A stretch of DNA of 39,467 nt from a gamma proteobacterium endosymbiont of Lamellibrachia anaximandri (GTDB lineage Bacteria > Pseudomonadota > Gammaproteobacteria > Chromatiales > Chromatiaceae). The stretch is taken from contig JAESPE010000028.1 in NCBI GenBank assembly GCA_016756835.1, positions 1 through 39,467 on the forward strand. The letters run 5' to 3'. The translations under genes were made by a program, and so were the position numbers. Positions 18,047 to 26,703 of the stretch are shown here, in pieces (within the stretch, counting starts at the first letter, position 1; every line of letters starts with the position of its first letter). Below the pieces are notes generated by a model that saw only the letters and a list, made by a program, of their open reading frames with translations, was not told the origin of the DNA and searched no databases.

Positions 18047-19741
18047 ATGAAGAAATCAATGTGGAACTTAATCAAGGCAGCGTCGATGCTCTGTATTCTA
18101 AGTTTACCGATATCCTATGCGTCCGGTGGTGACTACACCATGCCAGTAGGTATTCCCGCCCCATCCTTCGGCTTGAATGAGACTCATGAGATGTATCAGG
18201 GTCAGTACTATGCTGCGGGTGATTTTACTTATCGTGACGCAGGTGATGGGCCATATTCTCACTACATCGATAATTCGTCCAGCGCCTGCACGGATGACGG
18301 TAATGAATACGGGACCGCAGAGACACCACGTTGCACCGTACCCAACACACTTCCAGAAGGTACTGTGGTTGAGGTTCATGGTGGTCCCTATCTGACGGGC
18401 GGTACCATACAGATACTTGGAGAAGGAACCCCGGAAAAGCCTGTTTTTCTTCGTGGTATCAGTCCTGAGAATAGGACTCTTTTCGCTGAAGGTGTTGACG
18501 AGTTTCGTGTCAGAGGGGAATACTTTATTTTGGAGAATATGGAAATTACCAAGACTCAGATAGATTTATATAGGGCTCCAAATCATCACATTTCGTTCAG
18601 GGGGAATGAAATACATGGTTACACGCTCGCTACCGAAACACATTCAGCAATGATCGCATTAGCTGGCTGGAATGGCAATCAGGAGGATAACATTGTCTTT
18701 TTTAACAATGAGATCCATCATGCATATAAATATGATGACCCAGTATATGGAGTCGATCACACTAAAGATAATCATGGCTTGGTAATTGGTGCAGATACTC
18801 ATCATGTTTGGATTTTGAATAACCACATGCACCACAATGGTGGTGATTCAGTTCAACTCCGTGGCACAAACCTCTCGCATGTTTATATTGGTGGTAATGA
18901 GATGCACGATGACGTCGAAAATGCAATTGACGTTAAAAGCAGCGAGCATGTGATAGTGTCGCAAAATATAATGCATGGATATGTGTCTAGCTTCGATTCC
19001 GATGGCACTGTTGTCGTTGGTGGGCATGAGGGATCGAAGCTTACCTGGTTTCTTTTCAATGAAATCTATGATGGTAGGGTAGGATTGCGTGTTAACGATG
19101 GTGTTCCTACAACCGCTTACGTAATAGGAAACAAAATGCATCATCTTTTGGACAGGGGATTTGAAACCCGATATACCAGTGATATTTACTTCATTGGTAA
19201 TTCAATCTCTGAGACGCCTATAGGGTTTGAGGACAACGGTTCAGGGACCAACACTGGAATTTATAAAATCCATAACAATATTTTTTATACAAATAACGAT
19301 TCAAGCTCTCAGGTAATTATTTCCAGCGGAAAGGTAGATGGAGGAGGCACTAACTCATTTAGCCATAATTTACTCTATTCTCCTGGCGGAAACGTAGGTG
19401 TCAGGTGGGGTGACACAGTTTATCAAAGCAGTGCCTTACTCCAGTCCGCAACAGGGATGGGTGAAGGAAACATTGAAGCAGATCCGCATTATACATCACT
19501 TACCGCAGGTGACCCCAATATCATGGCTATTAATGGAACCACATTTCCTGGTGCCAGCAAAGGGACACTATCCACGGACGTTGCTGCGGTTTACCAGGCG
19601 TTTGAAGACCTCTACGGTATTGATATACGCCAGGATTATGCGGGTACTTCATTGCCACAGGGAACGGGCGTTGAGATCGGTGCTTATGAGATAAGTTCAC
19701 CACCACCTCCTACAAACCTCAGTGCAGAAGTTTTGCGCTAA
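18047..19741 (+). CDS. Secreted right-handed beta-helix protein (polysaccharide lyase-like)
   Basis: The 564 residues begin with a signal peptide ending near ISYASG. The body is a series of short strands with repeated N-N-x-(I/M)-H-x and G-N-x-M-H steps (for example NNEIHHAYKYDD, NNHMHHNGGD, GNEMHDDVENAI, GNKMHHLLDRG), the signature of right-handed parallel beta-helices such as pectate and alginate lyases and surface-glycan enzymes. No catalytic residues can be fixed by eye. It ends GVEIGAYEI followed by a proline run and TNLSAEVLR, which looks like the start of a further C-terminal domain that is missing. Placed after the exopolysaccharide genes, it may trim or bind that polymer. The sequence appears richer in A+T than its neighbours. 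Confidence 0.8.
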   Translation: MKKSMWNLIKAASMLCILSLPISYASGGDYTMPVGIPAPSFGLNETHEMYQGQYYAAGDFTYRDAGDGPYSHYIDNSSSACTDDGNEYGTAETPRCTVPNTLPEGTVVEVHGGPYLTGGTIQILGEGTPEKPVFLRGISPENRTLFAEGVDEFRVRGEYFILENMEITKTQIDLYRAPNHHISFRGNEIHGYTLATETHSAMIALAGWNGNQEDNIVFFNNEIHHAYKYDDPVYGVDHTKDNHGLVIGADTHHVWILNNHMHHNGGDSVQLRGTNLSHVYIGGNEMHDDVENAIDVKSSEHVIVSQNIMHGYVSSFDSDGTVVVGGHEGSKLTWFLFNEIYDGRVGLRVNDGVPTTAYVIGNKMHHLLDRGFETRYTSDIYFIGNSISETPIGFEDNGSGTNTGIYKIHNNIFYTNNDSSSQVIISSGKVDGGGTNSFSHNLLYSPGGNVGVRWGDTVYQSSALLQSATGMGEGNIEADPHYTSLTAGDPNIMAINGTTFPGASKGTLSTDVAAVYQAFEDLYGIDIRQDYAGTSLPQGTGVEIGAYEISSPPPPTNLSAEVLR

Positions 19742-20031
19742 GTAGTAAGTAAAGAAGCCACCGAATAGCGGGTAGTTTAACATTAACCTCTCAATACAGG
19801 GCCCCTGCTACTGTTAGTGTGATCAGCAGAATTTTACTGTCAAAATATTGCTGCCGGCGAACAAAGATTACGATGTAAGAGAAGTAATGTAGTGTGTTAA
19901 TGCACAATAAACAAGGGGCGGATGATGCATCATCCGCCCCTTGTTTCTGTGGAGTCCAAGCGCATCCGACACGCCGTCTAGCCATATATGGTCCGCCCCG
20001 CATTGCAAGGGAAAGATTGCTGTGTACATGA
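19742..20031. other. Non-coding stretch with a strong terminator
   Basis: Apart from the palindrome at 19909-19946 I see nothing coding here. The right part leads into an IS256-like transposase remnant. Confidence 0.5.
19909..19950. terminator. Perfect 19-bp-arm palindrome, probable terminator
   Basis: The 38 bases from 19909 to 19946 are fully self-complementary, centred on ATGCAT, with a GC-rich middle (GGGGCGGATGATG and its complement) and flanking A and T residues. TTTCTGT follows. It can act in either orientation and probably ends the beta-helix transcript. Perfect identity of both arms is unusual. Confidence 0.75.
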
Positions 20032-20148
20032 AGGATATGTTGCGCTCATATATCCAGCCTCATCACCATCGAGATGAGATTCCAACTCAGCTTTGAGGGC
20101 GGCCTCAGTCAGTTGTTTGATGAGTGTGGGGTAAGGATAGCATCCTTG
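20032..20148 (-). pseudogene. IS256/Mutator-type transposase N-terminal remnant
   Basis: On the minus strand this fragment reads LIKQLTEAALKAELESHL, which resembles the conserved N-terminal region of IS256-family transposases (L-x-K-Q-L-T ... A-L-x-A-E-L-x-x-H-L), then loses likeness after about 35 codons. It abuts the IS630 element at 20150. No catalytic region is present. The family call rests on a short motif from memory. Confidence 0.5.
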
Positions 20149-20151
20149 CTA

Positions 20152-21342
20152 GTGTAGTGTCCTAAACAGATCGTATATTATCAAGAGTTGATCGTGCACG
20201 ATTCACTTTTTCCAAAATTTCTTCAGCGGACTTTGTCCAGACAAAGGGTTTCGGTTCTTTATTGTTCTTATCGATATACTCAATAATCTTTTGTTCCAAC
20301 TCATCCACCGAAGTAAAAATACCTCTTTTAAGTTGCTTCTCTGTTAGCATGCCAAAAAATCTCTCGACCAGATTCAGCCATGATGAACTGGTCGGTATGA
20401 AATGTAGAAATACATGTTTATTCCGCCTCAACCAATTCTGCACTTTTCCATGTTTATGCGTGGAATAATTATCAACGATAATGTGCAGGTCCTTATCCTT
20501 GTCCGTTTGACTTTCAACCTTCTTTAGAAATTTGAGAAACTCTTTATGCGTATGCTTCTGGTAACACTCACCTGTCACGCTACCCGTGGCGACATCAAGT
20601 GCTGCAAAAAGTGTACTTGTACCGTTTCTTTTATAATCATGCGTTACCGTTCCACATCGTCCTTTCTTCAATGGCAGGCCAGGTTGGGTGCGATCTAACG
20701 CCTGGATTGATGTCTTCTCATCAATACAAAAGACAATAGCGTTTTCAGGCGGGTTTAAATACAAACCCACGACGTCACATAATTTCTCCTCAAAATGCGG
20801 ATCATTGCTGACCTTAAATGTCTTTTCTAAATGAGGTTTTAAGCCAACTGATTTCCAGACACGATGAACAAAACTGTGCGTTGTATTCAGTGCTTCAGCC
20901 AGTGTCCGTGTGGACCAATGCGTTGCATCGTCCGGTTTGCCCTGCGTCGTTTTTTCAATGATCTTTTTTCGAAGTCTGGCCTGCTTTAACGTGTCTTTCC
21001 CTCCTAGATTTGCACCCCTGGGTTTATCTTTGATAATCGACTTAATGCCACCTTCGGCAAATCTGTTTCTCCATAGGCCTACTTTGTTGGGCGGGATATT
21101 GAGCCTTTGCGCAATGTCCTTGTTGTCCAGACCCTCTGCCGATAACAGGACTATTTTGGAGCGCTCGGACAATCTGATGGAGACTGCTCTGCTGTTTGTG
21201 TTTTTCTCCAGTATTTGTTTGTCTGAGTCTGATAATGTGATTTTCGCTGCTACTCTCATAAAGTAATAATCCCGCCATTTAGGTACAGCAGCATTATATC
21301 AAAGAAAGGCTCTTAATATAGGATTAAATTAGGACACTACAC
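20152..21342 (-). mobile_element. Intact IS630-family insertion sequence
   Basis: The element is bounded by terminal inverted repeats: GTGTAGTGTCCTAA at 20152-20165 and its complement at 21329-21342. A TA dinucleotide flanks each end (20150-20151 and 21343-21344), the target duplication expected of IS630/Tc1-type elements. Counting the TA, the matching arms read CTAGTGTAGTGTCCTAA. Length is 1191 bases with one full transposase gene. It lies between the LysR fragment and the IS256-like remnant. Confidence 0.95.
20162..21259 (-). CDS. IS630-family transposase
   Basis: This 365-residue DDE transposase has an N-terminal helix-turn-helix region (LSAEGLDNKDIAQRLNIPPNKVGLWRNRF), a second winged-helix part, and the three catalytic acids in CIDEKTSIQALDR (first Asp), IIVDNYSTHK (second Asp) and SSSWLNLVERFF (Glu). 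No frameshift is visible, so it could be active. The stop codon lies within the terminal inverted repeat. Confidence 0.95.
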   Translation of the reverse strand: MRVAAKITLSDSDKQILEKNTNSRAVSIRLSERSKIVLLSAEGLDNKDIAQRLNIPPNKVGLWRNRFAEGGIKSIIKDKPRGANLGGKDTLKQARLRKKIIEKTTQGKPDDATHWSTRTLAEALNTTHSFVHRVWKSVGLKPHLEKTFKVSNDPHFEEKLCDVVGLYLNPPENAIVFCIDEKTSIQALDRTQPGLPLKKGRCGTVTHDYKRNGTSTLFAALDVATGSVTGECYQKHTHKEFLKFLKKVESQTDKDKDLHIIVDNYSTHKHGKVQNWLRRNKHVFLHFIPTSSSWLNLVERFFGMLTEKQLKRGIFTSVDELEQKIIEYIDKNNKEPKPFVWTKSAEEILEKVNRARSTLDNIRSV

Positions 21343-21672
21343 TAGTACCTGATCTAGACGCTGCATATCAACCAACGGCGAGAAACCGATGCGGAGTATC
21401 TTGTGGGTAGGGTTGTGATATGACTCAGCCGCTTTGACAAGCTCATCGCGGCTTTGCAGTACCTCTGTAATCCGCGGAAGTATGTATTCACCAAAGGGGG
21501 TCAGATCCACCTTGCGAGTAGTCCGGTTAAATAATCGCCCGCCCAACTCCTCCTCAAATTGTGAAATGGCATTGGAAATCGTGGGCTGAGTGGCGAAGCT
21601 GAGTTCTGCTGCTCGACTGAAGGAATGCGTCTCAGCAACGTGCGCGGCAAATTGGAGTTGTTTAAGATTCAT
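21343..21672 (-). pseudogene. LysR-family regulator, N-terminal fragment
   Basis: About 110 residues are preserved: the full LysR winged helix (MNLKQLQFAAHVAETHSFSR onward, ATQPTISNAISQFEEELGGRLFNRTTR) and the linker helix, up to GFSPLVDMQRLDQVL, where the effector-binding domain begins. The frame then runs into the IS630 end and stops at TAG in the inverted repeat. DNA beyond the IS is not the missing LysR end but an IS256-like remnant, so the gene was already cut before the IS630 arrived. The start at 21672 is typical of the family; 21684 is also possible. It is divergent from the small membrane/peroxidase operon it probably controlled. Confidence 0.9.
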
Positions 21673-21697
21673 AATCGGATTCATTCAATAATCTTAT

Positions 21698-21721
21698 AAA
21701 TGATATTCGTAAATAGTATTT
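21698..21721. promoter_or_regulatory. Dyad-symmetric candidate LysR operator
   Basis: Between the LysR fragment and the divergent operon, AAAT (21698-21701) and TATT (21704-21707) mirror AATA (21712-21715) and ATTT (21718-21721) around one centre. An AT-rich dyad in a divergent LysR promoter is the expected operator position. Binding is inferred, and the regulator is now truncated. Confidence 0.45.
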
Positions 21722-21785
21722 TTATATTACTCTAGCTGAGCTTATGCTCTCCGTCGACACATTTTTAACAACAAGGAGATCATAA

Positions 21786-21965
21786 GTGAGTGCTCAACGT
21801 ATGCTGTTTTTTACCATCGCAGCCTTAGTCTTTGGCGGTATTGGATTATCAGGGTGGGACAAGGTTCACTGGTTGCTCTATCTGCCTGCAGGGATGCTGA
21901 TTTTTGCCGGGGTAACGGGAATTTGCCCAGGCTTGATGCTCTACAAAAAGCTTGGGTTCAAATAG
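21786..21965 (+). CDS. Small two-helix membrane protein (DUF2892/YgaP-TM-like)
   Basis: This 59-residue protein begins at GTG 21786 with AAGGAG well placed upstream. It has two hydrophobic segments (about residues 6-24 and 28-48) around the turn LSGWDKVHW, and ends with GICPGLMLYKKLGFK. The pattern of two helices with a C-P near the end resembles DUF2892 proteins and the membrane part of YgaP. It is the first gene of an operon with the di-heme peroxidase, and a broken copy of it lies after that gene. Function unknown. Confidence 0.75.
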   Translation: MSAQRMLFFTIAALVFGGIGLSGWDKVHWLLYLPAGMLIFAGVTGICPGLMLYKKLGFK

Positions 21966-22023
21966 AGGCAGAATCGTGGGTCGGCATGCGTAATGCCTGT
22001 TGGCTCATGATCAGTAGATCGAT

Positions 22024-23355
22024 ATGAATACGGGAATTATTGAGTTATTGGCCTTCGGAATGATAGCAATCATTGCCGGCGTGTTTCTGCTTGTCAGTAT
22101 GATCCGCGAACTGACTTCGACTGAGCGGCATAAATGGTTTCTAGGCATAGGTCTCAGCACAGGTATCATTGCCTTCAGCCTGAAGATCGGCCTGATCATC
22201 GTCTTCAGCATGTTTCCCGGCCCAATGCTGGCCCTATTCCCTGAACGGGAGTATGAGCAAGTTCTGATACCTGGCCCATCTGAACGTGAACTCCGCTCAG
22301 CACCAGGGAAAGGCTCGTACACATGGAAGGCTCTTCCTGAATCGGCACCATTTCCCAGAGACAATCTGCCATCCCTTGAAAAAATCGCACTGGGGAAGAG
22401 GCTATTTTTTGATAAGCGGCTGTCTGCAGACGATTCCCTATCCTGCGCATCCTGCCATGAAATCTCGGTCGAGAAAGGGGGAAGTGATGGCCTTCCAGCG
22501 TCAATCGGGATCAATGGTCAACATGGTAATAGGAATGCACCCACTGTTCTCAATGCAGCCTTTCAGCAGGTCCTGTTTTGGGATGGGCGTGCGGCCTCTC
22601 TTGAGGATCAGGCCAAGGGTCCCTTAGTTAATCCGATTGAAATGGGTATGCCTTCGTTGGAGAGTGTTGTTGAAAAAGTACGCAAAATACCAGAATACAA
22701 AGAGATATTTTCACAAGCGTTCGCTATGGAAAGACCGATTACCATCGATAACATAGCGAAAGCAATCGCTACTTACGAGCGTACCCTGATTACACCAGAC
22801 TCTCCATATGACCGATTTGTTAGGGGGGATTCAAGTGCACTTTCAGAAAAGCAGATTCGAGGCATGGCTTTATTTGAGTCGACAGGCTGTATTCAATGTC
22901 ACTCTGGCCCTAACTTCAGCGGCGCCAGTGTGTTTGGGGATAATACGCCGTACCGAATATTCCCTGCGGTTCCTCACACTGAATTTGAAATACAACATCA
23001 TCTTAGTGAGGATCTTGGCGCGGCCTATCCGACCAAAGATTCAGACAGAGGTATTTGGCGCATACCCTCTCTACGCAACATCAACCGTACCAGCCCCTAT
23101 TTTCACAATGGCTCGGTGGAATCACTTAAAGAAGCTGTACGCATTATGGCGCGGGTGCAGTTGAATAAGAAGTTGAGCAACAGCAATGTTGATGACAAAT
23201 CAATTCAATGGTCAGAAACAGACAGCCAATTTAGTGTTTCTGAACATCAAGCCTTAAGTGATACCGAGGTGGATGAAATCGTGGCTTTCCTACAGTCTCT
23301 GGATGGTGAGTTGCCTACTCATTTTTTACCAAAAGGAGTTACATCATTCCAATGA
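22024..23355 (+). CDS. Membrane-anchored di-heme cytochrome c peroxidase
   Basis: Family members reduce hydrogen peroxide to water in the periplasm using electrons from small cytochromes. The 443 residues begin with two hydrophobic helices (about 5-25 and 40-62) in place of a cleavable signal peptide, so the enzyme is tethered. The CcpA/MauG-type domain follows with LGKRLFFDKRLS, haem sites CASCH and CIQCH, NAPTVLNAAF, FWDGRA and LRNINRTSPYFHNGS. Both haem motifs and the usual segments between them are intact. It is 58 bases after the small membrane gene. The extra N-terminal helices are not usual for soluble CcpA. Confidence 0.92.
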   Translation: MNTGIIELLAFGMIAIIAGVFLLVSMIRELTSTERHKWFLGIGLSTGIIAFSLKIGLIIVFSMFPGPMLALFPEREYEQVLIPGPSERELRSAPGKGSYTWKALPESAPFPRDNLPSLEKIALGKRLFFDKRLSADDSLSCASCHEISVEKGGSDGLPASIGINGQHGNRNAPTVLNAAFQQVLFWDGRAASLEDQAKGPLVNPIEMGMPSLESVVEKVRKIPEYKEIFSQAFAMERPITIDNIAKAIATYERTLITPDSPYDRFVRGDSSALSEKQIRGMALFESTGCIQCHSGPNFSGASVFGDNTPYRIFPAVPHTEFEIQHHLSEDLGAAYPTKDSDRGIWRIPSLRNINRTSPYFHNGSVESLKEAVRIMARVQLNKKLSNSNVDDKSIQWSETDSQFSVSEHQALSDTEVDEIVAFLQSLDGELPTHFLPKGVTSFQ

Positions 23356-23458
23356 AACAACGCATCATGCTGATTGTTACTGCAAAGCTAATATTTGTTG
23401 GAATCTGGCTGTCCGGATGGTCTACCGTCAACTGGTTTCTCTATGTAACACCAGTCAA
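23352..23458 (+). pseudogene. Truncated copy of the DUF2892-like gene
   Basis: The frame starts at ATG 23352, overlapping the peroxidase stop as ATGA. Its first 35 or so residues (for example IWLSGWSTVNWFLYVTP) match the protein at 21786 (IGLSGWDKVHWLLYLPA) in order and hydrophobicity. After about 23458 the likeness ends and the frame reads on into antisense of the next gene until 23543. The second helix and the C-P end are missing. Confidence 0.75.
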
Positions 23459-23494
23459 AAGTTGGAAAAGTTCAGAGAGATTTAAATCTTGTTG

Positions 23495-24526
23495 TCATGC
23501 CGCTTTCTCGACCCGATTCCTTCCTCGTTCTTTGGCCAGATAGAGCGCCTTGTCGGCAGATTGTATCAGTTCATCCGGGGATCCATTCATGTAAAATTGC
23601 GCAATACCAATTGATATTGTAACTTTGCCGTACCCTTGGTTAGTACGCTTATCTTTCAGCTCACCGGATGAGACCGCTTTTCGGATCTGTTCAGCGGCAA
23701 TTATAGCGCCGCCCAGAGCGGTTTGTGGCAAGATCACAGCAAATTCTTCGCCTCCATAACGGGCCGCCATGTCCTGCCCCTTAAGGCAGCGCTTGAGGGT
23801 TAACCCCACGAACCGAAGCACCTTGTCTCCCACAAGATGGCCGTATGTGTCATTAAACTTTTTAAAATGATCGATATCAGCAAGGAGTAAACAAAATGCC
23901 GTTTTCTCTTCACGTGCTGTTTGTATGGTGTCCTCCAGCGTTGTATCAAATGCCTTGCGGTTCGATATTCCCGTCAGGGCGTCTATCAGTGATTCTTCTT
24001 TAATTTGCTCCATTTCCTTTCGGAGTAATTCCATCTCCGTCATGATGTTGGACATTTTGGATTCAAACTGGTGCTGTGACTGTTCCACAGAGCGGGTATT
24101 GTCAAGAACTTTTTGAACTTCGACCGCCATCACCTCAGGTGATACCGAGGTAGTCAGAATATCGGCAAAATGGTCTAGGGTTTTTGAGTAGCTGGGTAAA
24201 TTTCCGCCTGTACGTTCGAATTCGCCCTGAATATTACCGATTATATGTCGCAGCTCCTGGCGCGTTTTCTCCAGCGCCCTCTCATCCTGGATGAAGAGGC
24301 GTCGATACATCTCCCATAGATTTTCTTCGGAGAGCTCCTCCGGCTGACTAATGATCTCATTAAATGCCGTGGCCAGTTCTTTGTCCTTGCCAACAACATA
24401 GTCATACCCCATGCGAAAGTTCATGGGAGAAGGTGGGATTTTGTGCTGGGAAAGTAACGAGATTGCCTGACGCAAGTGCTCGGAAGCCTTAATAAAATTA
24501 TCGCCGGAGTACGGATTCGTCTCCAT
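23495..24526 (-). CDS. Diguanylate cyclase (GGDEF) with helical N-terminal domain
   Basis: This 343-residue soluble protein makes c-di-GMP from two GTP. Residues 1-170 are mostly helical (coiled-coil-like NIMTEMELLRKEMEQIKEE just before the catalytic domain) and unrecognised. The GGDEF domain starts at DALTGISNRKAFD and holds the active-site loop RYGGEEF with the metal residue in LLADIDHFKKFND. The inhibitory I-site position reads K-G-Q-D instead of R-x-x-D, so product inhibition may be weak. It is monocistronic; its 3' end meets the truncated membrane gene. Confidence 0.93.
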   Translation of the reverse strand: METNPYSGDNFIKASEHLRQAISLLSQHKIPPSPMNFRMGYDYVVGKDKELATAFNEIISQPEELSEENLWEMYRRLFIQDERALEKTRQELRHIIGNIQGEFERTGGNLPSYSKTLDHFADILTTSVSPEVMAVEVQKVLDNTRSVEQSQHQFESKMSNIMTEMELLRKEMEQIKEESLIDALTGISNRKAFDTTLEDTIQTAREEKTAFCLLLADIDHFKKFNDTYGHLVGDKVLRFVGLTLKRCLKGQDMAARYGGEEFAVILPQTALGGAIIAAEQIRKAVSSGELKDKRTNQGYGKVTISIGIAQFYMNGSPDELIQSADKALYLAKERGRNRVEKAA

Positions 24527-24733
24527 TAATATAGTTCTCCTTGCTCAACCATCGCTGAAGTTCCCTATACTTAGCGGCCAGCAATCCAACAAACTTTAGC
24601 TATTATTTAGGCGGCGAGCGGAACAAGCAGAAAAAGTGACTGAAATCCAATTTTTCAGAACATTCCAGAAAATTTCAGGACATTTGATTAACCACAATGG
24701 TGAGGCCATTCATCTCATAACCTGCTGCATTCT

Positions 24734-26656
24734 TTAAAGATTTTCAGTTTTTAGGTATCTGTCGAGAAAACTGAGAATGGATCGATAGGCGACAAGTCTG
24801 TTCTCCTTTTTATGAAATTTGTGGCCTTCATCCTCGAATACAAGATATTCAACTGGTACCCCTTTACCCTTGACAGCTGCAACAATATCATCCGATTCAG
24901 ATTTTCCGACCCTTGGATCATTGGCACCCTGCAACACCATGAGCGGGCGGACAATTCGATCTGCGTGAAACAGTGGTGAAATACTTTCAAGATAGTCGCG
25001 GTCATGCTCCGGATGACCGATCTCCAAGTAGAGAGATTCACGCAATGGCTCCCACCAGGGCGGCATGTTCTGCAGTGTACGAACCCAGTTTGAAATACCA
25101 AAGATATCCACACCAACCGCAAACTCATTTGGCCGAAAACTCATGGCCGCCAGTGTCATATAGCCACCATAGCTGCCGCCGATGATACCGATACGTTCTG
25201 GGTCTATGTAGTCTGTATCGATCAACATCGATTTGCTGGCAACACAGTCATCGAGATCGGCCTGTCCATGCCTACGATCATCGGCTGTAAAAAAGGTTTT
25301 GCCGTATCCGGAACTACCACGATTGTTTATGGCGTAAATAGCATAGCCATGATTAACGAGATATTGAATCAATTCATGATATTCAACTCGGGACTGACCA
25401 CCCGGGCCACCGTGAACCAATACCAGTGCCGGGACCTTGTTATCCGGTGAAGCATCATGGGGCTTGTATAGAATACCTGGGATATTCAGACCATCAAAAG
25501 AATCAAAACGTACGACTTCACCATCAACCAGATCACGCTCGTTAATTTCGGGATTCAATGTCCAAGTCAATCGCCTCACCGCTTCTGTGGAGAAGTCATA
25601 AACATAGACATTTCCAGGTGTACGACTGGTGCTGGCATTGAACGACATCATCGATTCATCCCCTGAGAAGCTCACCGAGGTGATATCCCCTTTCGGCAGA
25701 GATGATAGTTCCAACCTCTGGATCGTCCGGCCATCGAAGAGTTCAAGCACCGTCTGTCCATCTCTATTGATACCGGCGATGAGATACTTTCCAAAGTGCG
25801 ACAGTTTGGCAAACATCACATCCCAATTCGGCTTCAAAACCACTTCCCGCCTACCAGTCAGCAGATGCTCTCGCACAAGATAGGAAAATTCACTACCCTG
25901 ATTGCTGGTGTAATAAATACTCTGGCTATCCCGGCTGAAGACCTGAAATTTATATTCAACATTCCCTTCATGGGTTGTCAGATGACGCATTGAATTGGTG
26001 TGTTGATTATAAAGTAGGATATCACTGTCATCCCGCTTGTTTGTTCTGACAAAGGCGATGGTTTGTTTGTCGGGAGACACTTCATGAAACTCGTAGCCCA
26101 TCTCATCCTTATAGATCATGTTCCTTATATAACCATCCACCTGGACCTCATAGATATCGAAGTAGTGGCTCTCACGTTCGTTGGTACTTAAGAATAGACT
26201 CTTACCATCCTGAGCCCATCCAAGGAATCTCGCCTGGAGGCCTGAGCCCGGAGTGAGATCAGTTTGGGTGCCGTCCATTTCCCTCACATAAAGGTGATCC
26301 AGCTCATTGCCTGATCGGTCAGCAAGAAAGAGAAAACGCTCATCGTGGGGAAAATAGCCTTGCACCTGAATGGCCTCCGCCTTCGAGTCTGTGAGTTGCA
26401 CAGAACCGCTGCCATCTTCAAGAATGGCAAAGGCGTTATCAATTCCCTCTTCGTCACTGCTCACAAGAATTTTAGACTTATCCGGTGAGAATGAGCTGCC
26501 CTTTAGTTGGGTCGTGGCAAGGAACTGTCCAATCGTGTATTGCTTGATGGCAGGTGAAGAATTTACTTTGGCTGCAGGCCTGTCCGCCCAGCGACACCCT
26601 GCCAGAAAGATAAGGCAAACAAGAAACACAAACTGAGAGTGATATTTGGAAATCAT
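24734..26656 (-). CDS. S9-family (prolyl oligopeptidase-like) lipoprotein peptidase
   Basis: The 640 residues start with a lipoprotein signal ending LIFLAGC, so it is probably anchored to the outer or inner membrane facing the periplasm. Residues 35-350 form a PD40/WD40-like propeller with repeated SPD and SRDSQ blades (SFSPDKSKILVS, VSPDKQTIAFV). The C-terminal alpha/beta hydrolase carries the nucleophile in GGSYGGYM, the Asp in GANDPRVG and the His in EDEGHKFHK. It therefore has a full catalytic triad and should cleave short peptides. It sits between two c-di-GMP genes on the same strand, but with gaps that suggest separate transcription. Confidence 0.92.
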   Translation of the reverse strand: MISKYHSQFVFLVCLIFLAGCRWADRPAAKVNSSPAIKQYTIGQFLATTQLKGSSFSPDKSKILVSSDEEGIDNAFAILEDGSGSVQLTDSKAEAIQVQGYFPHDERFLFLADRSGNELDHLYVREMDGTQTDLTPGSGLQARFLGWAQDGKSLFLSTNERESHYFDIYEVQVDGYIRNMIYKDEMGYEFHEVSPDKQTIAFVRTNKRDDSDILLYNQHTNSMRHLTTHEGNVEYKFQVFSRDSQSIYYTSNQGSEFSYLVREHLLTGRREVVLKPNWDVMFAKLSHFGKYLIAGINRDGQTVLELFDGRTIQRLELSSLPKGDITSVSFSGDESMMSFNASTSRTPGNVYVYDFSTEAVRRLTWTLNPEINERDLVDGEVVRFDSFDGLNIPGILYKPHDASPDNKVPALVLVHGGPGGQSRVEYHELIQYLVNHGYAIYAINNRGSSGYGKTFFTADDRRHGQADLDDCVASKSMLIDTDYIDPERIGIIGGSYGGYMTLAAMSFRPNEFAVGVDIFGISNWVRTLQNMPPWWEPLRESLYLEIGHPEHDRDYLESISPLFHADRIVRPLMVLQGANDPRVGKSESDDIVAAVKGKGVPVEYLVFEDEGHKFHKKENRLVAYRSILSFLDRYLKTENL

Positions 26657-26703
26657 TTATTCTTCTATCAATTATTATAAGCTTATCGAAAAACACGTAT
26701 CAC

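Noticed and set aside
17926-18132. Small plus-strand frame before the beta-helix gene
   Set aside because: It overlaps the start of the real gene in another frame, lacks a good ribosome-binding site and has no known motif.
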